Assembly: GCF_018398425.1 (NCBI RefSeq)
Contig: NZ_JADPMV010000001.1
Location: 992,001-1,056,000, forward strand
Reading direction: 5' to 3'
Length of the DNA stretch: 64,000 nucleotides
From: Pseudomonas lalucatii
Lineage (GTDB): Bacteria; Pseudomonadota; Gammaproteobacteria; Pseudomonadales; Pseudomonadaceae
Below the pieces are notes generated by a model. It had not been told where the DNA came from, made no database searches, and saw only the letters and a program-made list of their open reading frames with translations. Within the stretch, counting starts at the first letter, position 1; the number at the start of each line of letters is the position of its first letter. Of the stretch, positions 18,386-30,644 are shown piece by piece. Both the position numbers and the translations under genes were made by a program.

Positions 18386-20050
18386 GTGGAACGCGAGTTT
18401 ATGGAATTCGACGTCGTCATCGTCGGCGCCGGTCCTGCCGGATTGTCCGCCGCCTGCCGACTGAAGCAGAAAGCCGCCGAAGCGGGTAAGGAAATCAGCG
18501 TCTGCGTGGTCGAGAAAGGCTCCGAGGTCGGCGCCCACATCCTCTCCGGCGCGGTATTCGAACCCCGCGCCCTGAACGAGCTGTTCCCCGACTGGAAGGC
18601 GCTCGGCGCACCGCTGAACACCCCGGTCACGCGCGACGATATCTACCTGCTGAAGAACGCCGAGAAGGCCAGCCGCATTCCCGACCTGTTCGTGCCCAAG
18701 ACCATGCACAACCAGGGCAACTACATCATCTCCCTGGGCAACCTGTGCCGCTGGCTGGCCCAGCAGGCCGAGAACCTCGGCGTGGAGATCTACCCGGGCT
18801 TCGCCGCCCAGGAAGCGCTGATCGACGAGAACGGCGTGGTGCGCGGCATCGTCACCGGCGACCTGGGGGTCGACCGCGAAGGCAACCCGAAAGAGGGCTA
18901 CTACACCCCCGGCATGGAATTGCGCGCCAAATACACCCTGTTCGCCGAGGGCTGCCGCGGCCACATCGGCAAGCAGCTGATCCAGAAGTACAACCTGGAC
19001 AGCGAGGCCGACGCCCAGCACTACGGCATCGGCATCAAGGAAATCTGGGACGTCGACCCCGCCAAGCACGAACAGGGCCTGGTGGTGCACACCGCCGGCT
19101 GGCCGCTGTCGCTGGTGGACAGCGAGAACACCGGCGGTTCCTTCCTCTATCACCTGGAAAACAACCAGGTGGTGGTCGGCCTGATCGTCGACCTGTCCTA
19201 CAGCAACCCGCACCTGTCGCCATTCGACGAGTTCCAGCGCTACAAGCACCACCCGGTTATTGCCCAATACCTGGAAGGCGGCAAGCGCGTGGCCTATGGC
19301 GCTCGCGCCATCTGCAAGGGCGGCCTGAACTCGCTGCCGAAGATGGTCTTCGCCGGCGGCGCGCTGATCGGCTGCGACCTCGGCACCCTCAACTTCGCCA
19401 AGATCAAGGGCAGCCACACCGCCATGAAGTCCGGCATGCTGGCCGCCGAAGCGGTGGCCGATGCGCTGTTCGCCGGCAGCGAAGGTGGCGACCAGCTGAC
19501 CGGCTACGTCGAGGCGTTCAAGACCAGTTGGCTGTATGACGAACTGTTCCGCAGCCGCAACTTCGGCGCGGCGATCCACAAGTTCGGCGTGCTGGGCGGC
19601 GGCGCCTTCAACTACATCGACCAGAACCTGTTCGGCGGCAAGATCCCCTTCACCCTGCACGACACCAAGCCGGACCATGCCTGCCTGAAGAAGGCCAGCG
19701 AAGCGCAGAAGATCGCCTACCCGAAACCGGACGGCAAGCTCAGCTTCGACAAGCTCAGCTCGGTATTCCTCTCCAACACCAACCACGAAGAGGAACAGCC
19801 CTGCCACCTGAAGCTCAGCGACCCGAGCATCCCGATCGCCCAGAACCTGCCGCTCTACGATGAACCGGCGCAACGCTATTGCCCGGCCGGCGTGTACGAG
19901 GTGGTGACCCAGGAGGATGGCGAGAAGCGCTTCCAGATCAACGCGCAGAACTGCGTGCACTGCAAGACCTGCGACATCAAGGACCCGGCACAGAACATCA
20001 CCTGGGTCGCGCCGGAAGGCACCGGCGGACCGAACTACCCCAACATGTAA
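18386..20050 (+). CDS. etfD: Electron-transfer flavoprotein-ubiquinone oxidoreductase
   Basis: 554 residues, full length. FAD motif VIVGAGPAGLSAA near residues 12-24; a ubiquinone/membrane region with GGLNSLPKMVFAGGALIGCD; and a C-terminal [4Fe-4S] ferredoxin-like part with CPAGVYEV and CVHCKTCDIKDP, whose four cysteines bind the cluster. It passes electrons from ETF to ubiquinone at the inner membrane. GTG18386 was chosen: AGGAG at 18374-18378 is 7 nt away; an in-frame ATG at 18401 is the alternative. Divergent from etfBA. Confidence 0.95.
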   Translation: MEREFMEFDVVIVGAGPAGLSAACRLKQKAAEAGKEISVCVVEKGSEVGAHILSGAVFEPRALNELFPDWKALGAPLNTPVTRDDIYLLKNAEKASRIPDLFVPKTMHNQGNYIISLGNLCRWLAQQAENLGVEIYPGFAAQEALIDENGVVRGIVTGDLGVDREGNPKEGYYTPGMELRAKYTLFAEGCRGHIGKQLIQKYNLDSEADAQHYGIGIKEIWDVDPAKHEQGLVVHTAGWPLSLVDSENTGGSFLYHLENNQVVVGLIVDLSYSNPHLSPFDEFQRYKHHPVIAQYLEGGKRVAYGARAICKGGLNSLPKMVFAGGALIGCDLGTLNFAKIKGSHTAMKSGMLAAEAVADALFAGSEGGDQLTGYVEAFKTSWLYDELFRSRNFGAAIHKFGVLGGGAFNYIDQNLFGGKIPFTLHDTKPDHACLKKASEAQKIAYPKPDGKLSFDKLSSVFLSNTNHEEEQPCHLKLSDPSIPIAQNLPLYDEPAQRYCPAGVYEVVTQEDGEKRFQINAQNCVHCKTCDIKDPAQNITWVAPEGTGGPNYPNM

Positions 20051-20055
20051 CGACT

Positions 20056-20081
20056 AAAAAGGCTCCTTCGGGAGCCTTTTT
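20056..20081. terminator. Bidirectional terminator after ETF-QO
   Basis: AAAAAGGCTCC, TTCG loop, GGAGCCTTTTT. A tetraloop hairpin with A and T tracts on its two sides; it also follows the convergent DUF1285 gene. Confidence 0.88.
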
Positions 20082-20116
20082 CATGTTGACCCACGGCGCG
20101 CCAGCTTGGCCCGAGG

Positions 20117-20686
20117 CTACTCCGGTTGCGGGGCTATAGGAAAGAACACGCCCGCGCTCCACACCCCCAGCCAGGTCCGGCCATCCATCTCGCGCGGCAC
20201 GGCCAGTTCGACCAGCTGATAAAACACATTGCGGTGGATCAAGGCCTCCAGGTTGGCGCGCACATGCACGTAGGGCGCAGGCTCCTGGGTCTGGGCATCC
20301 AGCTCGACCCGCAGCGGATGCTCCGCATCCGCCGTCACCTCGTCCTCGACGCTGGTGGTGAAGTGCAGCACCTGCGCCTCGCCCTCTCCGGCCACCCGCA
20401 GACCGACCGCGACGAAAGGCGCATCGTCGACCCGGATACCGACCTTCTCCACCGGGGTCACCAGGAAGTAGTCGTCGCCATCGCGGCGGATGATGCTCGA
20501 GAACAGCTTGACCATCGGCTTGCGCCCGATCGGCGTGCCCATGTAGAACCAGCTGCCGTCCCGGGCGATGCGCATGTCGATGTCACCGCAAAAGTCCGGA
20601 TTCCACAGGTGCACCGGTGGCAAGCCCTTGGCCTTGCCCTGGGGAATCTGCGCCAGCAGGTCGCCGGCCTTGCCTGGATCACTCAT
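20117..20686 (-). CDS. DUF1285 family protein
   Basis: 189 residues, matching the DUF1285 family (PA2954-like). Conserved features are [16 protein letters not shown] near the start, the [20 protein letters not shown] segment and GVWSAGVFF near the end. No signal peptide or membrane segment, so cytoplasmic. Function unknown; structures of the family show a two-domain beta-rich fold. It follows the DUF4823 gene by 9 nt on the same strand and is probably co-transcribed. Confidence 0.88.
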   Translation of the reverse strand: MSDPGKAGDLLAQIPQGKAKGLPPVHLWNPDFCGDIDMRIARDGSWFYMGTPIGRKPMVKLFSSIIRRDGDDYFLVTPVEKVGIRVDDAPFVAVGLRVAGEGEAQVLHFTTSVEDEVTADAEHPLRVELDAQTQEPAPYVHVRANLEALIHRNVFYQLVELAVPREMDGRTWLGVWSAGVFFPIAPQPE

Positions 20687-20695
20687 AAACGCTCC

Positions 20696-21298
20696 TCAGC
20701 GACCGACCCCGAGCAGGCTGCGGGCGTAGTCATGCAGCGGCGGGCCGATCAGGTCTTGCGGTTGGGCATCGTAGAAGGTCAGAAAACCGCCGCGACTGCG
20801 GATGCGCGCGGTATCGACCAGGTAACGGGTATTGGTCTCGATCAGCATCAGCTGAATCACGCTGCGGTCCGTACCGAGCCGGTCCAGCGCCTCCTGATCG
20901 GCCCACTCGTCGGTCGTGCCGATGCGATCGTCGCTATAGGCGAAGCGACTGTACAGCAGATAATGCGCCCCGGCCTCCCGCGCCTGGCCCATGGCCTCTT
21001 CCAGGCCGGCGGGCGCCCGGGCCCGACGGACCATGGGAAAGTACTCGACGAAACCCTTGAAGGCCTCCTCGGCCACCACATTCGGTCTTGGGTAGCCGTG
21101 GCCCGGCGGCACGAAGTGGCCCTGGGCGATGTAGATGAAGGAGTCCTGCTGCAGGCGGCGCGAGGCCATGCGCTCGGTGCGGCCGTGGTCGAGTACGCCG
21201 GCATCGCGCAGATGGTATTCGGCCCCGTCGGCCAGGTCGCTGACCTTCATGCAGCCGCCCAGGGCCAGCAGCATCGGCAACAGCATCAGACTTCGCAT
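20696..21298 (-). CDS. DUF4823 lipoprotein
   Basis: 200 residues. The signal MLLPMLLALGGC predicts lipidated Cys16; the mature part carries SRRLQQDSFIYIAQGHF, GAHYLLYSRF and NTRYLVDTARI, as in the DUF4823 lipoproteins of pseudomonads. The ATG at 21298 was chosen since GGAGGAAGG lies just upstream; an in-frame start 66 nt earlier would bury the signal. Function unknown. Likely operon with the DUF1285 gene downstream. Confidence 0.85.
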   Translation of the reverse strand: MRSLMLLPMLLALGGCMKVSDLADGAEYHLRDAGVLDHGRTERMASRRLQQDSFIYIAQGHFVPPGHGYPRPNVVAEEAFKGFVEYFPMVRRARAPAGLEEAMGQAREAGAHYLLYSRFAYSDDRIGTTDEWADQEALDRLGTDRSVIQLMLIETNTRYLVDTARIRSRGGFLTFYDAQPQDLIGPPLHDYARSLLGVGR

Positions 21299-21392
21299 CA
21301 CCTTCCTCCCGTGGCCGGCGACGATAAACCGGCAGATGGCACTGCGATGCAGGTTCTGCGCCACAACACCGCCGGTAATCGACGACCGGCAC

Positions 21393-22361
21393 CTAGCCGC
21401 CGATGATCTTCATGATCGTCGCGCCACCGGAGAAGGCCACCTCCTGCTTGTCGCCGAGCGCCTTGACCAGCAGCCGCTGCAGCGCCGGCAGCGCCTGGTG
21501 GCGTGGCTTGTCCAGCAGATCGCCGACGTAGTGGCGGTTGCTCGAGGACAGGCAGCCGTGCAGCCAGCCGGTGGAGGACAGGCGCAGGCGCGAGCAGGTC
21601 CGACAGAACGGCACACTCTCGTTGGCGATCACCCCGAAGAACCCCCGACCGGGGATCTCGTAACGCAGCGCGGTGGCATCCACCGGTGCGTCGGCCTGGA
21701 CGAAGCCGTGACGCTCGCCGATCAGCGCCAGCAACTCGGGCATGCCGACGAACTGCTGGAGGAAGCCGTTGCCGTCACGGGCCAGGTGCCCCATGCGCAT
21801 CAACTCGATGAAGCGCAGCTCGAAGCCGCGCTCCAGGCAGTACTCCAGCAGCGGCAGGACCTGGTCGAGGTTCTGCCCGCGCAGCGGCACCATGTTGACC
21901 TTGATCTTCAGCCCGGCCGCCCGCGCCTCGTCCATACCCGCCAGCACGCTGGCCAGGTCGCCGCCCCGGGCGATGGCGCGGAACGCGCCGGCATCGAGGG
22001 TATCCAGGGACAGGTTGAGACGGCGGATGCCGCACTCCAGCAGCAGCGGCAGCTTGCGCGAGAGCAGCTGACCGTTGCTGGTCAGGCTGATATCGGCCAG
22101 GCCGAGCCGCCCAACGCCCCGCAGGAAGGTCTCCAGCTTGGGGCTGACCAGCGGCTCGCCGCCGGTGATACGCAGCCGCTCGATGCCGGCGGCCTCGATC
22201 AGATAGGCCACCCCGCGTACCAGGGCGTCGGCGGACAACTCATCCTGGGCCGCCACCAGGCGCTTGCCATCAGGCACACAATAGGTACAGGCGTAATTGC
22301 AGGCCGCGGTCAGGCTGACCCGCAGGTTGCGAAAGCGTCTGCCTTGGCGATCAACGATCAT
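21393..22361 (-). CDS. moaA: GTP 3',8-cyclase MoaA (molybdenum cofactor)
   Basis: 322 residues, radical-SAM enzyme. The N-terminal cluster motif is CNYACTYC, with ITGGEP for SAM. The C-terminal cluster motif CRTC plus a cysteine 14 residues on (CX2CX13C) binds the GTP-contacting [4Fe-4S] cluster, and the protein ends in GG, needed for catalysis in MoaA. It makes 3',8-cH2GTP, the first step to molybdopterin. No other moa gene is nearby, so it may be a second MoaA copy, as P. aeruginosa has. The start ATG22361 gives MIVDRQGR, as in the family. Confidence 0.92.
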   Translation of the reverse strand: MIVDRQGRRFRNLRVSLTAACNYACTYCVPDGKRLVAAQDELSADALVRGVAYLIEAAGIERLRITGGEPLVSPKLETFLRGVGRLGLADISLTSNGQLLSRKLPLLLECGIRRLNLSLDTLDAGAFRAIARGGDLASVLAGMDEARAAGLKIKVNMVPLRGQNLDQVLPLLEYCLERGFELRFIELMRMGHLARDGNGFLQQFVGMPELLALIGERHGFVQADAPVDATALRYEIPGRGFFGVIANESVPFCRTCSRLRLSSTGWLHGCLSSSNRHYVGDLLDKPRHQALPALQRLLVKALGDKQEVAFSGGATIMKIIGG

Positions 22362-22450
22362 GGAAGGCTCCGGCGATTGATGCCCCGAGTATATCGCCGC
22401 ACAGGGGGACGACACATATGCCGCACGCGCTATTGACCGGCCGAATAACG

Positions 22451-23089
22451 TCACCCGGCGGGCGTTTCACCGTCGCGCTTGCGCTTGTTGCCCATGCGCA
22501 CGCCGATATCCATGAGGAACTGGAAGAAACCCTCCTGATCCTCCAGCACGTTGCTCCAGAACGGCGAGTGGTAGAGCGCCACCGCACCGTGCACCAGGGC
22601 CCAGGCGGCGCAGTAGTGGAAGTACGGCGGGACGTCCTCCAACTTGCCTTCGGCGATCCGCCCCTTGATCAACTGGGTCAGGCGCTCGAAGTTGGACGCG
22701 CGGATCTTGTGCAGCTGCTCGACCATCTCCGGAACCTGGTTGCCCTTGACCACCTTCTCCTCCAGGCGGTCGAACAACCGGTAACGCTGCGGATCGCGCA
22801 TGCGGAACTCGAAGTAGGCGCGCGACAACGCCTCCTTGTCGCGATCCACGTCGGCCGAGTGCAACAGCTCGTTCAGGTCGCGCTCGTAGTCGAGCATCAG
22901 GCGCAGGTAGATCTCCGCCTTGGACTTGAAGTGCTTGTAGATGGTGCCTTTGCCGATGCCGACCGCGTCGGCAATCATCTCGACGGTCACGCTGTCTTCG
23001 CCCTGCTCCAGGAACAATTTCAGCGCGGTATCGAGAATTTCCTGCTCGCGACGACGAAACTCACGGACCTTACGGGGTTCTTTCTGCAT
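22451..23089 (-). CDS. TetR-family transcriptional regulator
   Basis: 212 residues. N-terminal TetR helix-turn-helix (about 13-60): REQEILDTALKLFLEQGEDS followed by EMIADAVGIGKGTIYKHFKSK. The C-terminal ligand domain has no recognised signature. A 75-bp region separates it from the divergent class V aminotransferase, a layout often meaning the regulator controls both. The position corresponds to PA2957. Ligand and targets unknown. Confidence 0.9.
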   Translation of the reverse strand: MQKEPRKVREFRRREQEILDTALKLFLEQGEDSVTVEMIADAVGIGKGTIYKHFKSKAEIYLRLMLDYERDLNELLHSADVDRDKEALSRAYFEFRMRDPQRYRLFDRLEEKVVKGNQVPEMVEQLHKIRASNFERLTQLIKGRIAEGKLEDVPPYFHYCAAWALVHGAVALYHSPFWSNVLEDQEGFFQFLMDIGVRMGNKRKRDGETPAG

Positions 23090-23164
23090 ACAAGGACTAA
23101 GAGATCAAAAATCGAAGCGAGCTATTATGCCTATCTAGCGTCAAATTGCACGGATCATCCGACC

Positions 23165-24298
23165 ATGTATGCCATTCGTGATGAGTTTCCCCAGGTCGCC
23201 GGCTTGCGCTACCTGAACCATGCCGCAGTCGCCCCCTGGCCGCGTCGCGCGGTAGCCGCCGTGGGCCGCTTCGCCGAGCAGAACGCCCGCCACGGCGCCC
23301 GCGACTACCCGCTCTGGCTGCAGGTGGAGAACAGCCTGCGCGAGCGCCTGGCGCGCCTGCTCAACGCACCGAGCAGCGCCGACATCGCCCTGGTCAAGAA
23401 CACCTCTGAGGCACTGTCCTTCGTGGCCTTCGGCCTGGACTGGAAACCGGGCGACCAGGTGGTGATCAGTGACGAGGAATTCCCCTCCAACCGCGTGGCC
23501 TGGGAGGCGCTTAGGCCGCAGGGCGTGGAAGTGCTGCAGATCGGCCTGCACGGCAAAGACCCCGAGGCCAGGCTGCTCGCGGCCTGCGGTCCGCGCACGC
23601 GCCTGCTGGCGATCAGCGCGGTGCAGTACGCCAGCGGCCTGCGCCTCGACCTCGAACGCCTCGGCCACGGTTGCCGCCAGCGCGGCGTGCTGTTCTGCGT
23701 CGATGCGATCCAGCAGCTCGGCGCCCTGCCCTTCGACGTGCAGAGCGGCCAGTGCGACTTCGCCATGGCCGACGGGCACAAATGGTTGCTCGGCCCGGAA
23801 GGCCTGGGCGTCTTCTATTGCCGCAGCGAACTGCGCGAACAGCTGAGGCTGCATGAATACGGCTGGCACATGCTCGAGCACCCCGGCGACTACCAGCGCA
23901 AGGACTGGCAGGTAGCCAGAAGCGCCCGCCGCTTCGAGTGCGGCAGCCCCAACATGCTCGGCGCCATGGCCCTGGAAGCCAGCCTGTCGCTGCTCGAGGA
24001 GGTCGGCATGGAGGACGTGGGGCGGGCCGTTCAGGAGCGCACCCAATGGCTGCTCGAGGGTCTGGCCGGGCTTCCCGGCCTCAGCCTGCACAGTCCGCGC
24101 AACCCGGCGCGGCGCGCCGGCATCGTCACCTTCAGCCTGGCCGGCTGGAACAATCAGGCGCTGTACGACCGACTGAGGCGTGAACAGGTCATCTGCGCCC
24201 AGCGCGGCGGCGGCATCCGCCTGTCGCCACACTTCTACAGCGAAGGCCGGATAATCGAGGAAACCCTGCTGCTGTTGCACCGCCTGGCGGCGGCTTGA
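23165..24298 (+). CDS. PLP-dependent aminotransferase class V family protein
   Basis: 377 residues, cysteine-desulfurase/isopenicillin-epimerase-like fold type I. LRYLNHAAVAPWP at the start, LVKNTSEALSFVA, VDAIQQLGALPFDV, and ADGHKWLLGPEGLG with the PLP lysine. The absence of the active-site cysteine loop typical of IscS/SufS argues against a simple sulfur donor. Substrate unknown. ATG23165 is the first in-frame start after the short divergent promoter region; the Shine-Dalgarno site is weak. Divergent from the TetR gene. Confidence 0.85.
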   Translation: MYAIRDEFPQVAGLRYLNHAAVAPWPRRAVAAVGRFAEQNARHGARDYPLWLQVENSLRERLARLLNAPSSADIALVKNTSEALSFVAFGLDWKPGDQVVISDEEFPSNRVAWEALRPQGVEVLQIGLHGKDPEARLLAACGPRTRLLAISAVQYASGLRLDLERLGHGCRQRGVLFCVDAIQQLGALPFDVQSGQCDFAMADGHKWLLGPEGLGVFYCRSELREQLRLHEYGWHMLEHPGDYQRKDWQVARSARRFECGSPNMLGAMALEASLSLLEEVGMEDVGRAVQERTQWLLEGLAGLPGLSLHSPRNPARRAGIVTFSLAGWNNQALYDRLRREQVICAQRGGGIRLSPHFYSEGRIIEETLLLLHRLAAA

Positions 24299-24388
24299 GA
24301 ACTCAACAGATGCCCCGGTATTCCAAATCTGTTTAAAAAGGCGCCGAACCGCGGTGGACGATCGGGAATCTTCGCCAATACTAAGAGG

Positions 24389-24508
24389 TACTGGTGCGTG
24401 GCATCTCCCCCCAAGTGCCCCGCCAGGCAAGGTACCGTGGACCGCGTACCTTGATTTACTCCTAATGGTCTTAACCCGGATTCATCCCCCAGAACCCGGG
24501 TTTTTTTT
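24389..24508 (+). ncRNA. rgsA: RgsA (P16) small RNA
   Basis: The 249-bp gap before tatD holds no ORF but shows an sRNA gene. There is a sigma-S-like -10 (CCAATACTAAG, 24375-24385), a predicted start near 24389, a hairpin AAGGTAC / GTACCTT (24429-24435 with 24446-24452), and an intrinsic terminator with AACCCGG / CCGGGTT (24473 and 24496) and eight T (24501-24508). Length of about 120 nt and position before tatD match RgsA, a sigma-S- and Gac-dependent, Hfq-linked sRNA of Pseudomonas located between PA2958 and PA2959. Exact ends are inferred. Confidence 0.72.
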
Positions 24509-24547
24509 GCCCGGGCCCCGGGCAGCTAGCCGCCTCCCGCTCTCCGA

Positions 24548-25330
24548 CTAAGCGACCCGCGCCAGCGGGAACAGACGCTTGAAGTTGGCGGTGGTCTGCT
24601 CGGCCAGGGCCTCGAAACTCACGCCACGCAGAACGGCCAGGTACTCGGCCACCTCGCGCACGTATTCAGGCAGGTTGGGCTTGCCACGATACGGCACCGG
24701 GGCCAGGTAGGGCGAGTCGGTCTCCACCAGCAGGCGGTCGGCCGGCACCTGGCGGGCGACTTCACGCAACGCCTCGGCATTGCGGAAGGTGACGATGCCG
24801 GACAGGGAGATATAGAAACCCAGATCCAGCGCCGCCTTGGCCATCGCCCAATCCTCGGTGAAGCAGTGCAGCACGCCGGCTTGCGGCAACGCGGCCTCGC
24901 GCAGCAGCGCCAGGGTGTCGGCACGCGCCTCGCGGGTGTGCACGATCACCGGCTTGCCGCTGAGCCGGGCGGCTTGCAGGTGCAGGCGGAACGCCTGCTG
25001 CTGGGCCTGTGCGGCCTGCGGCTCGTAGTGATAGTCCAGCCCGGTCTCGCCGATGGCCACCACATGGGGATGATTGAGCTCGGCCAGCAGCCAGTCCAGG
25101 GCGGGCGCCGCGCCAGGCTGCAGATCCAGCGGGTGCACACCCACCGAGCAGTCGACGTCGGCGTAGCGCTCGGCCAGCCCCCTGACCGCCGCGGCATTGT
25201 CGGCACTCACGCCAATACAGAGAAAATGCCCGACGCCGCGCGCCCGGGCAGCCTCCAGCGCCGCATCGAGCGATCCGTTGTGGGCGGCCAGATCGAGGCG
25301 GTCGAGGTGACAGTGGGAATCAACCAACAT
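24548..25330 (-). CDS. tatD: TatD-family metal-dependent hydrolase (YcfH type)
   Basis: 260 residues, TIM-barrel TatD DNase family. Metal ligands: HCH in VDSHCHLD (His6 and His8), the GETGLDYHY glutamate, VIVHTREA, VLHCFTED and the VETDSPYLAP aspartate. Family members are 3'-5' nucleases; the YcfH branch is common in this cluster. The ATG at 25330 is preferred over a TTG three codons earlier. It ends the fab-to-pilZ cluster, 73 nt after pilZ. Confidence 0.9.
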   Translation of the reverse strand: MLVDSHCHLDRLDLAAHNGSLDAALEAARARGVGHFLCIGVSADNAAAVRGLAERYADVDCSVGVHPLDLQPGAAPALDWLLAELNHPHVVAIGETGLDYHYEPQAAQAQQQAFRLHLQAARLSGKPVIVHTREARADTLALLREAALPQAGVLHCFTEDWAMAKAALDLGFYISLSGIVTFRNAEALREVARQVPADRLLVETDSPYLAPVPYRGKPNLPEYVREVAEYLAVLRGVSFEALAEQTTANFKRLFPLARVA

Positions 25331-25403
25331 GGATAGCAATCACTTGAGAATCGATGCAGACGACGGCATCGCGGGCGCGGACGCCCAGGTGAAAGGGAAC
25401 GGC

Positions 25404-25760
25404 CTACATGGTGTGGGTCGGACGGTCCGACTTCAGGGCCCCCGCCAGGTAGGTTTCGATCTTGTTGCGCGCGGTGTTGTCGCCCTCGTTGAACTGCACG
25501 CCCACGCCCGCGGCGCGGTTGCCCTGGGCGCCCTTGGGGGTGATCCACACCACCTTGCCGGCGACCGGAATCTTCTCCGGCTCATCCATCAGGTTGAGCA
25601 GCATGAACACCTCATCGCCGAGCTTGTAGCTCTTGTTGGTCGGAATGAACAGCCCACCGTTCTTGATGAAGGGCATGTAGGCGGCATAGAGCACGGACTT
25701 GTCCTTGATGGTCAGGGACAAGATTCCATTACGCGGACCCAAGTTAGGTGGCAAGCTCAT
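25404..25760 (-). CDS. pilZ: PilZ, type IV pilus biogenesis protein
   Basis: 118 residues: MSLPPNLGPRNGILSLTIKD and YAAYMPFIKNGGLFIPTNK are the hallmark of the founding PilZ. It lacks the RxxxR c-di-GMP-binding motif found in other PilZ domains, consistent with PilZ not binding c-di-GMP and acting instead with PilB/FimX in pilus assembly. Position after holB (gap of 35 nt) matches PA2960. Confidence 0.95.
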   Translation of the reverse strand: MSLPPNLGPRNGILSLTIKDKSVLYAAYMPFIKNGGLFIPTNKSYKLGDEVFMLLNLMDEPEKIPVAGKVVWITPKGAQGNRAAGVGVQFNEGDNTARNKIETYLAGALKSDRPTHTM

Positions 25761-25795
25761 GCGGCATTCCCGGTGTCATTACTCAATGGCCGATT

Positions 25796-28474
<2,679 letters not shown>

Positions 28475-28477
28475 AGA

Positions 28478-29293
28478 TCAGCAGTCCAGTAGATCGCGGG
28501 CTATGGCCTGCAGTTTACGGGTGAGCGGGCCCACCGGCCAGTCGCGATCCCGCAGTCGCCGAACCGGCCACACCCCATAGAGGCTATTGCACATGAAGAC
28601 CTCGTCGGCGCCCAGCAGCTCGGCCAGATCCAGGTCGCGCACCTCGCAGGCCATGCCGAGGGTGGCGGCTTGTGCCAGCAGCTCCGCACGCATCACCCCG
28701 GCCACGCCGCAACGGGACAGATCCGCGGTCAGCAGCGTGCCATCCTTGAACAGGAACAGGTTGCTGAAGACCCCCTCGATCACCCGCCCCGCCGCATCCA
28801 GCATCAAGCCCTCGGCGTGTTCGTCATCCTGCCACTCACCGCGAGCCAGCACCTGCTCCAGCCGGTTGAGATGCTTCAGCCCGGCCAGCAGCGGCTGCTC
28901 CGCCAGGCGCGTCGCACAGGGAAACAGATGCACACCCTGCTCGGCATGCTGCGACGGGTAGGCCGGCTTCGGGCCGCCCAGCAAGAGCCGCCGCGTCATC
29001 GCCGGCTGCGGTGGCGCATAGCCACGCAGGCCGTCGCCACGGGTGAGGATCAGCTTGGCCACGCCCTCGCCCAACTGCTGGCTGAAGGCGAGCAGTTCGT
29101 TGCGCAGCGAGGTCGCCTCGAGGGGCAGTTGCAGGCGCACGCAACCCTCGGCCAAACGCGCCAGGTGCCGCTCCAGCAACGCGGGCCGGCCGCCACTGAC
29201 GGCGATGGTCTCGAACAGACCGTCGCCGTAGGCCAGGCCGCGGTCCCTGACGGACAGCAGCTCGGCCGGACGGCCGTCGATCCAGCTCAGCAT
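28478..29293 (-). CDS. pabC: Aminodeoxychorismate lyase
   Basis: 271 residues, PLP fold type IV. DRGLAYGDGLFET near the start, the PLP lysine Lys140 in LAGLKHLNRLEQ, and the VFSNLF segment. It makes 4-aminobenzoate for folate. The start ATG29293 overlaps the fabF stop as TGATG; an in-frame TTG one codon earlier is less likely. Typical place between fabF and mltG. Confidence 0.94.
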   Translation of the reverse strand: MLSWIDGRPAELLSVRDRGLAYGDGLFETIAVSGGRPALLERHLARLAEGCVRLQLPLEATSLRNELLAFSQQLGEGVAKLILTRGDGLRGYAPPQPAMTRRLLLGGPKPAYPSQHAEQGVHLFPCATRLAEQPLLAGLKHLNRLEQVLARGEWQDDEHAEGLMLDAAGRVIEGVFSNLFLFKDGTLLTADLSRCGVAGVMRAELLAQAATLGMACEVRDLDLAELLGADEVFMCNSLYGVWPVRRLRDRDWPVGPLTRKLQAIARDLLDC

Positions 29294-30537
29294 CAACCGG
29301 CGAACCGGCGGAACACCAGCGAGCCGTTGGTGCCGCCGAAGCCGAAGGAGTTGGACAGCACCACGTCGATATCCAGCGCCTTGGCCTGGTGCGGCACGAA
29401 GTCGAGGTCGCAGGCCGCGTCCGGCTCGTCCAGGTTGATGGTCGGCGGGGCCACCTGCTCACGCAGCGCCAGCACGCTGAAGATCGCCTCCACCGCCCCC
29501 GCCGCGCCGAGCAGGTGCCCGGTCATCGATTTGGTCGAGCTGACCGCGAGGCGATAGGCATGTTCGCCGAACACCGACTTGATCGCCGCCACTTCGGCCT
29601 TGTCCCCGGCGGACGTCGAGGTGCCATGGGCATTGATGTACTGCACCTGGCTGGCATCGACCCCGGCGTCGCGCAGGGCGTTGGCCATGCAGCGGGCCGC
29701 TCCCGCTCCGTCCTCCGGTGGCGAGGTCATGTGGAAGGCGTCGCCGCTCATGCCGAAACCGATCAGCTCGGCGTAGATGGTCGCGCCGCGCGCCTTGGCG
29801 TGCTCCAATTCCTCCAGCACCAGGGTGCCGGCGCCGTCGGACAGCACGAAGCCGTCGCGGTCCTTGTCCCACGGACGACTGGCCTTGGTCGGCTCGTCGT
29901 TGCGGGTCGACAGCGCCCGCGCCGCGGCGAAGCCGCCGATGCCCAGGCCGCAGGCGGCCATTTCGGCGCCTCCGGCGACCATGACGTCCGCCTCGCCATA
30001 GGCGATATTGCGGGCCGCCATGCCGATGCAGTGGGTGCCGGTGGTGCAGGCCGTGGCGATGGCGTAGTTGGGCCCCTGCAGTCCCAAGTGGATCGACAGG
30101 AAGCCGGAAATCATGTTGATGATCGAGCCCGGCACGAAGAACGGCGAGATGCGTCTCGGCCCCTGCTCGTGCAGCGACTTGCAGCTGTTCTCGATGTTGG
30201 TCAGGCCGCCGATGCCGGAGCCCAGCGCCACACCGATGCGCTCGCGATTGGCATCGGTCACTTCCAGGCCGGAGTCACGCACGGCCTGGAAACTGGCCGC
30301 CAGTCCGTACTGGATGAACAGATCGAGCTTGCGCGCCTCCTTGGCCGACAGGTACTGCTCGACGTCAAAGCCCTTCACCGAACCGCCGAAGCGGGTGGAG
30401 TAGGCGGACAGGTCCATGTGCTCGATCAGGCCGATGCCGCTGCGCCCGGCCAAAATGCCCTGCCAGCTGCTCGGCACATCGTTACCCAGCGGCGACACCA
30501 TGCCCATACCGGTAACCACGACGCGTCTACGCGACAC
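29293..30537 (-). CDS. fabF: 3-oxoacyl-ACP synthase II
   Basis: 414 residues. The catalytic triad is visible: Cys164 in ATACTTGTH, His304 in NAHGTST, His341 in [10 protein letters not shown]. Elongates acyl-ACP, with the temperature-sensitive role in cis-vaccenate formation in related bacteria. It lies downstream of acpP beyond a strong hairpin at 30586-30620, so its expression depends on read-through or on an own promoter. Confidence 0.97.
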   Translation of the reverse strand: MSRRRVVVTGMGMVSPLGNDVPSSWQGILAGRSGIGLIEHMDLSAYSTRFGGSVKGFDVEQYLSAKEARKLDLFIQYGLAASFQAVRDSGLEVTDANRERIGVALGSGIGGLTNIENSCKSLHEQGPRRISPFFVPGSIINMISGFLSIHLGLQGPNYAIATACTTGTHCIGMAARNIAYGEADVMVAGGAEMAACGLGIGGFAAARALSTRNDEPTKASRPWDKDRDGFVLSDGAGTLVLEELEHAKARGATIYAELIGFGMSGDAFHMTSPPEDGAGAARCMANALRDAGVDASQVQYINAHGTSTSAGDKAEVAAIKSVFGEHAYRLAVSSTKSMTGHLLGAAGAVEAIFSVLALREQVAPPTINLDEPDAACDLDFVPHQAKALDIDVVLSNSFGFGGTNGSLVFRRFAG

Positions 30538-30585
30538 AGCAATCTCCTCTTGTTTCGATTTACAACGCTTGGAATGCGCTTAAAG

Positions 30586-30620
30586 AAAAGCCGCACGCCC
30601 GATGAAGGCGTGCGGCTTTT
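30586..30620 (-). terminator. Hairpin between acpP and fabF (attenuating terminator)
   Basis: On the minus strand AAAAGCCGCACGCC pairs with GGCGTGCGGCTTTT, followed by a short T-rich stretch. It should let abundant acpP mRNA end here while part of the transcripts proceed into fabF. Confidence 0.75.
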
Positions 30621-30644
30621 CCTGGTCGGGATTCGACGATTCGC

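Noticed and set aside
24501..24516. GCCCGGGCCCCGGGC palindrome near rgsA as a separate regulatory site
   Set aside because: It directly follows the T run of the terminator, is GC-only and could arise by base composition; no second feature supports it.
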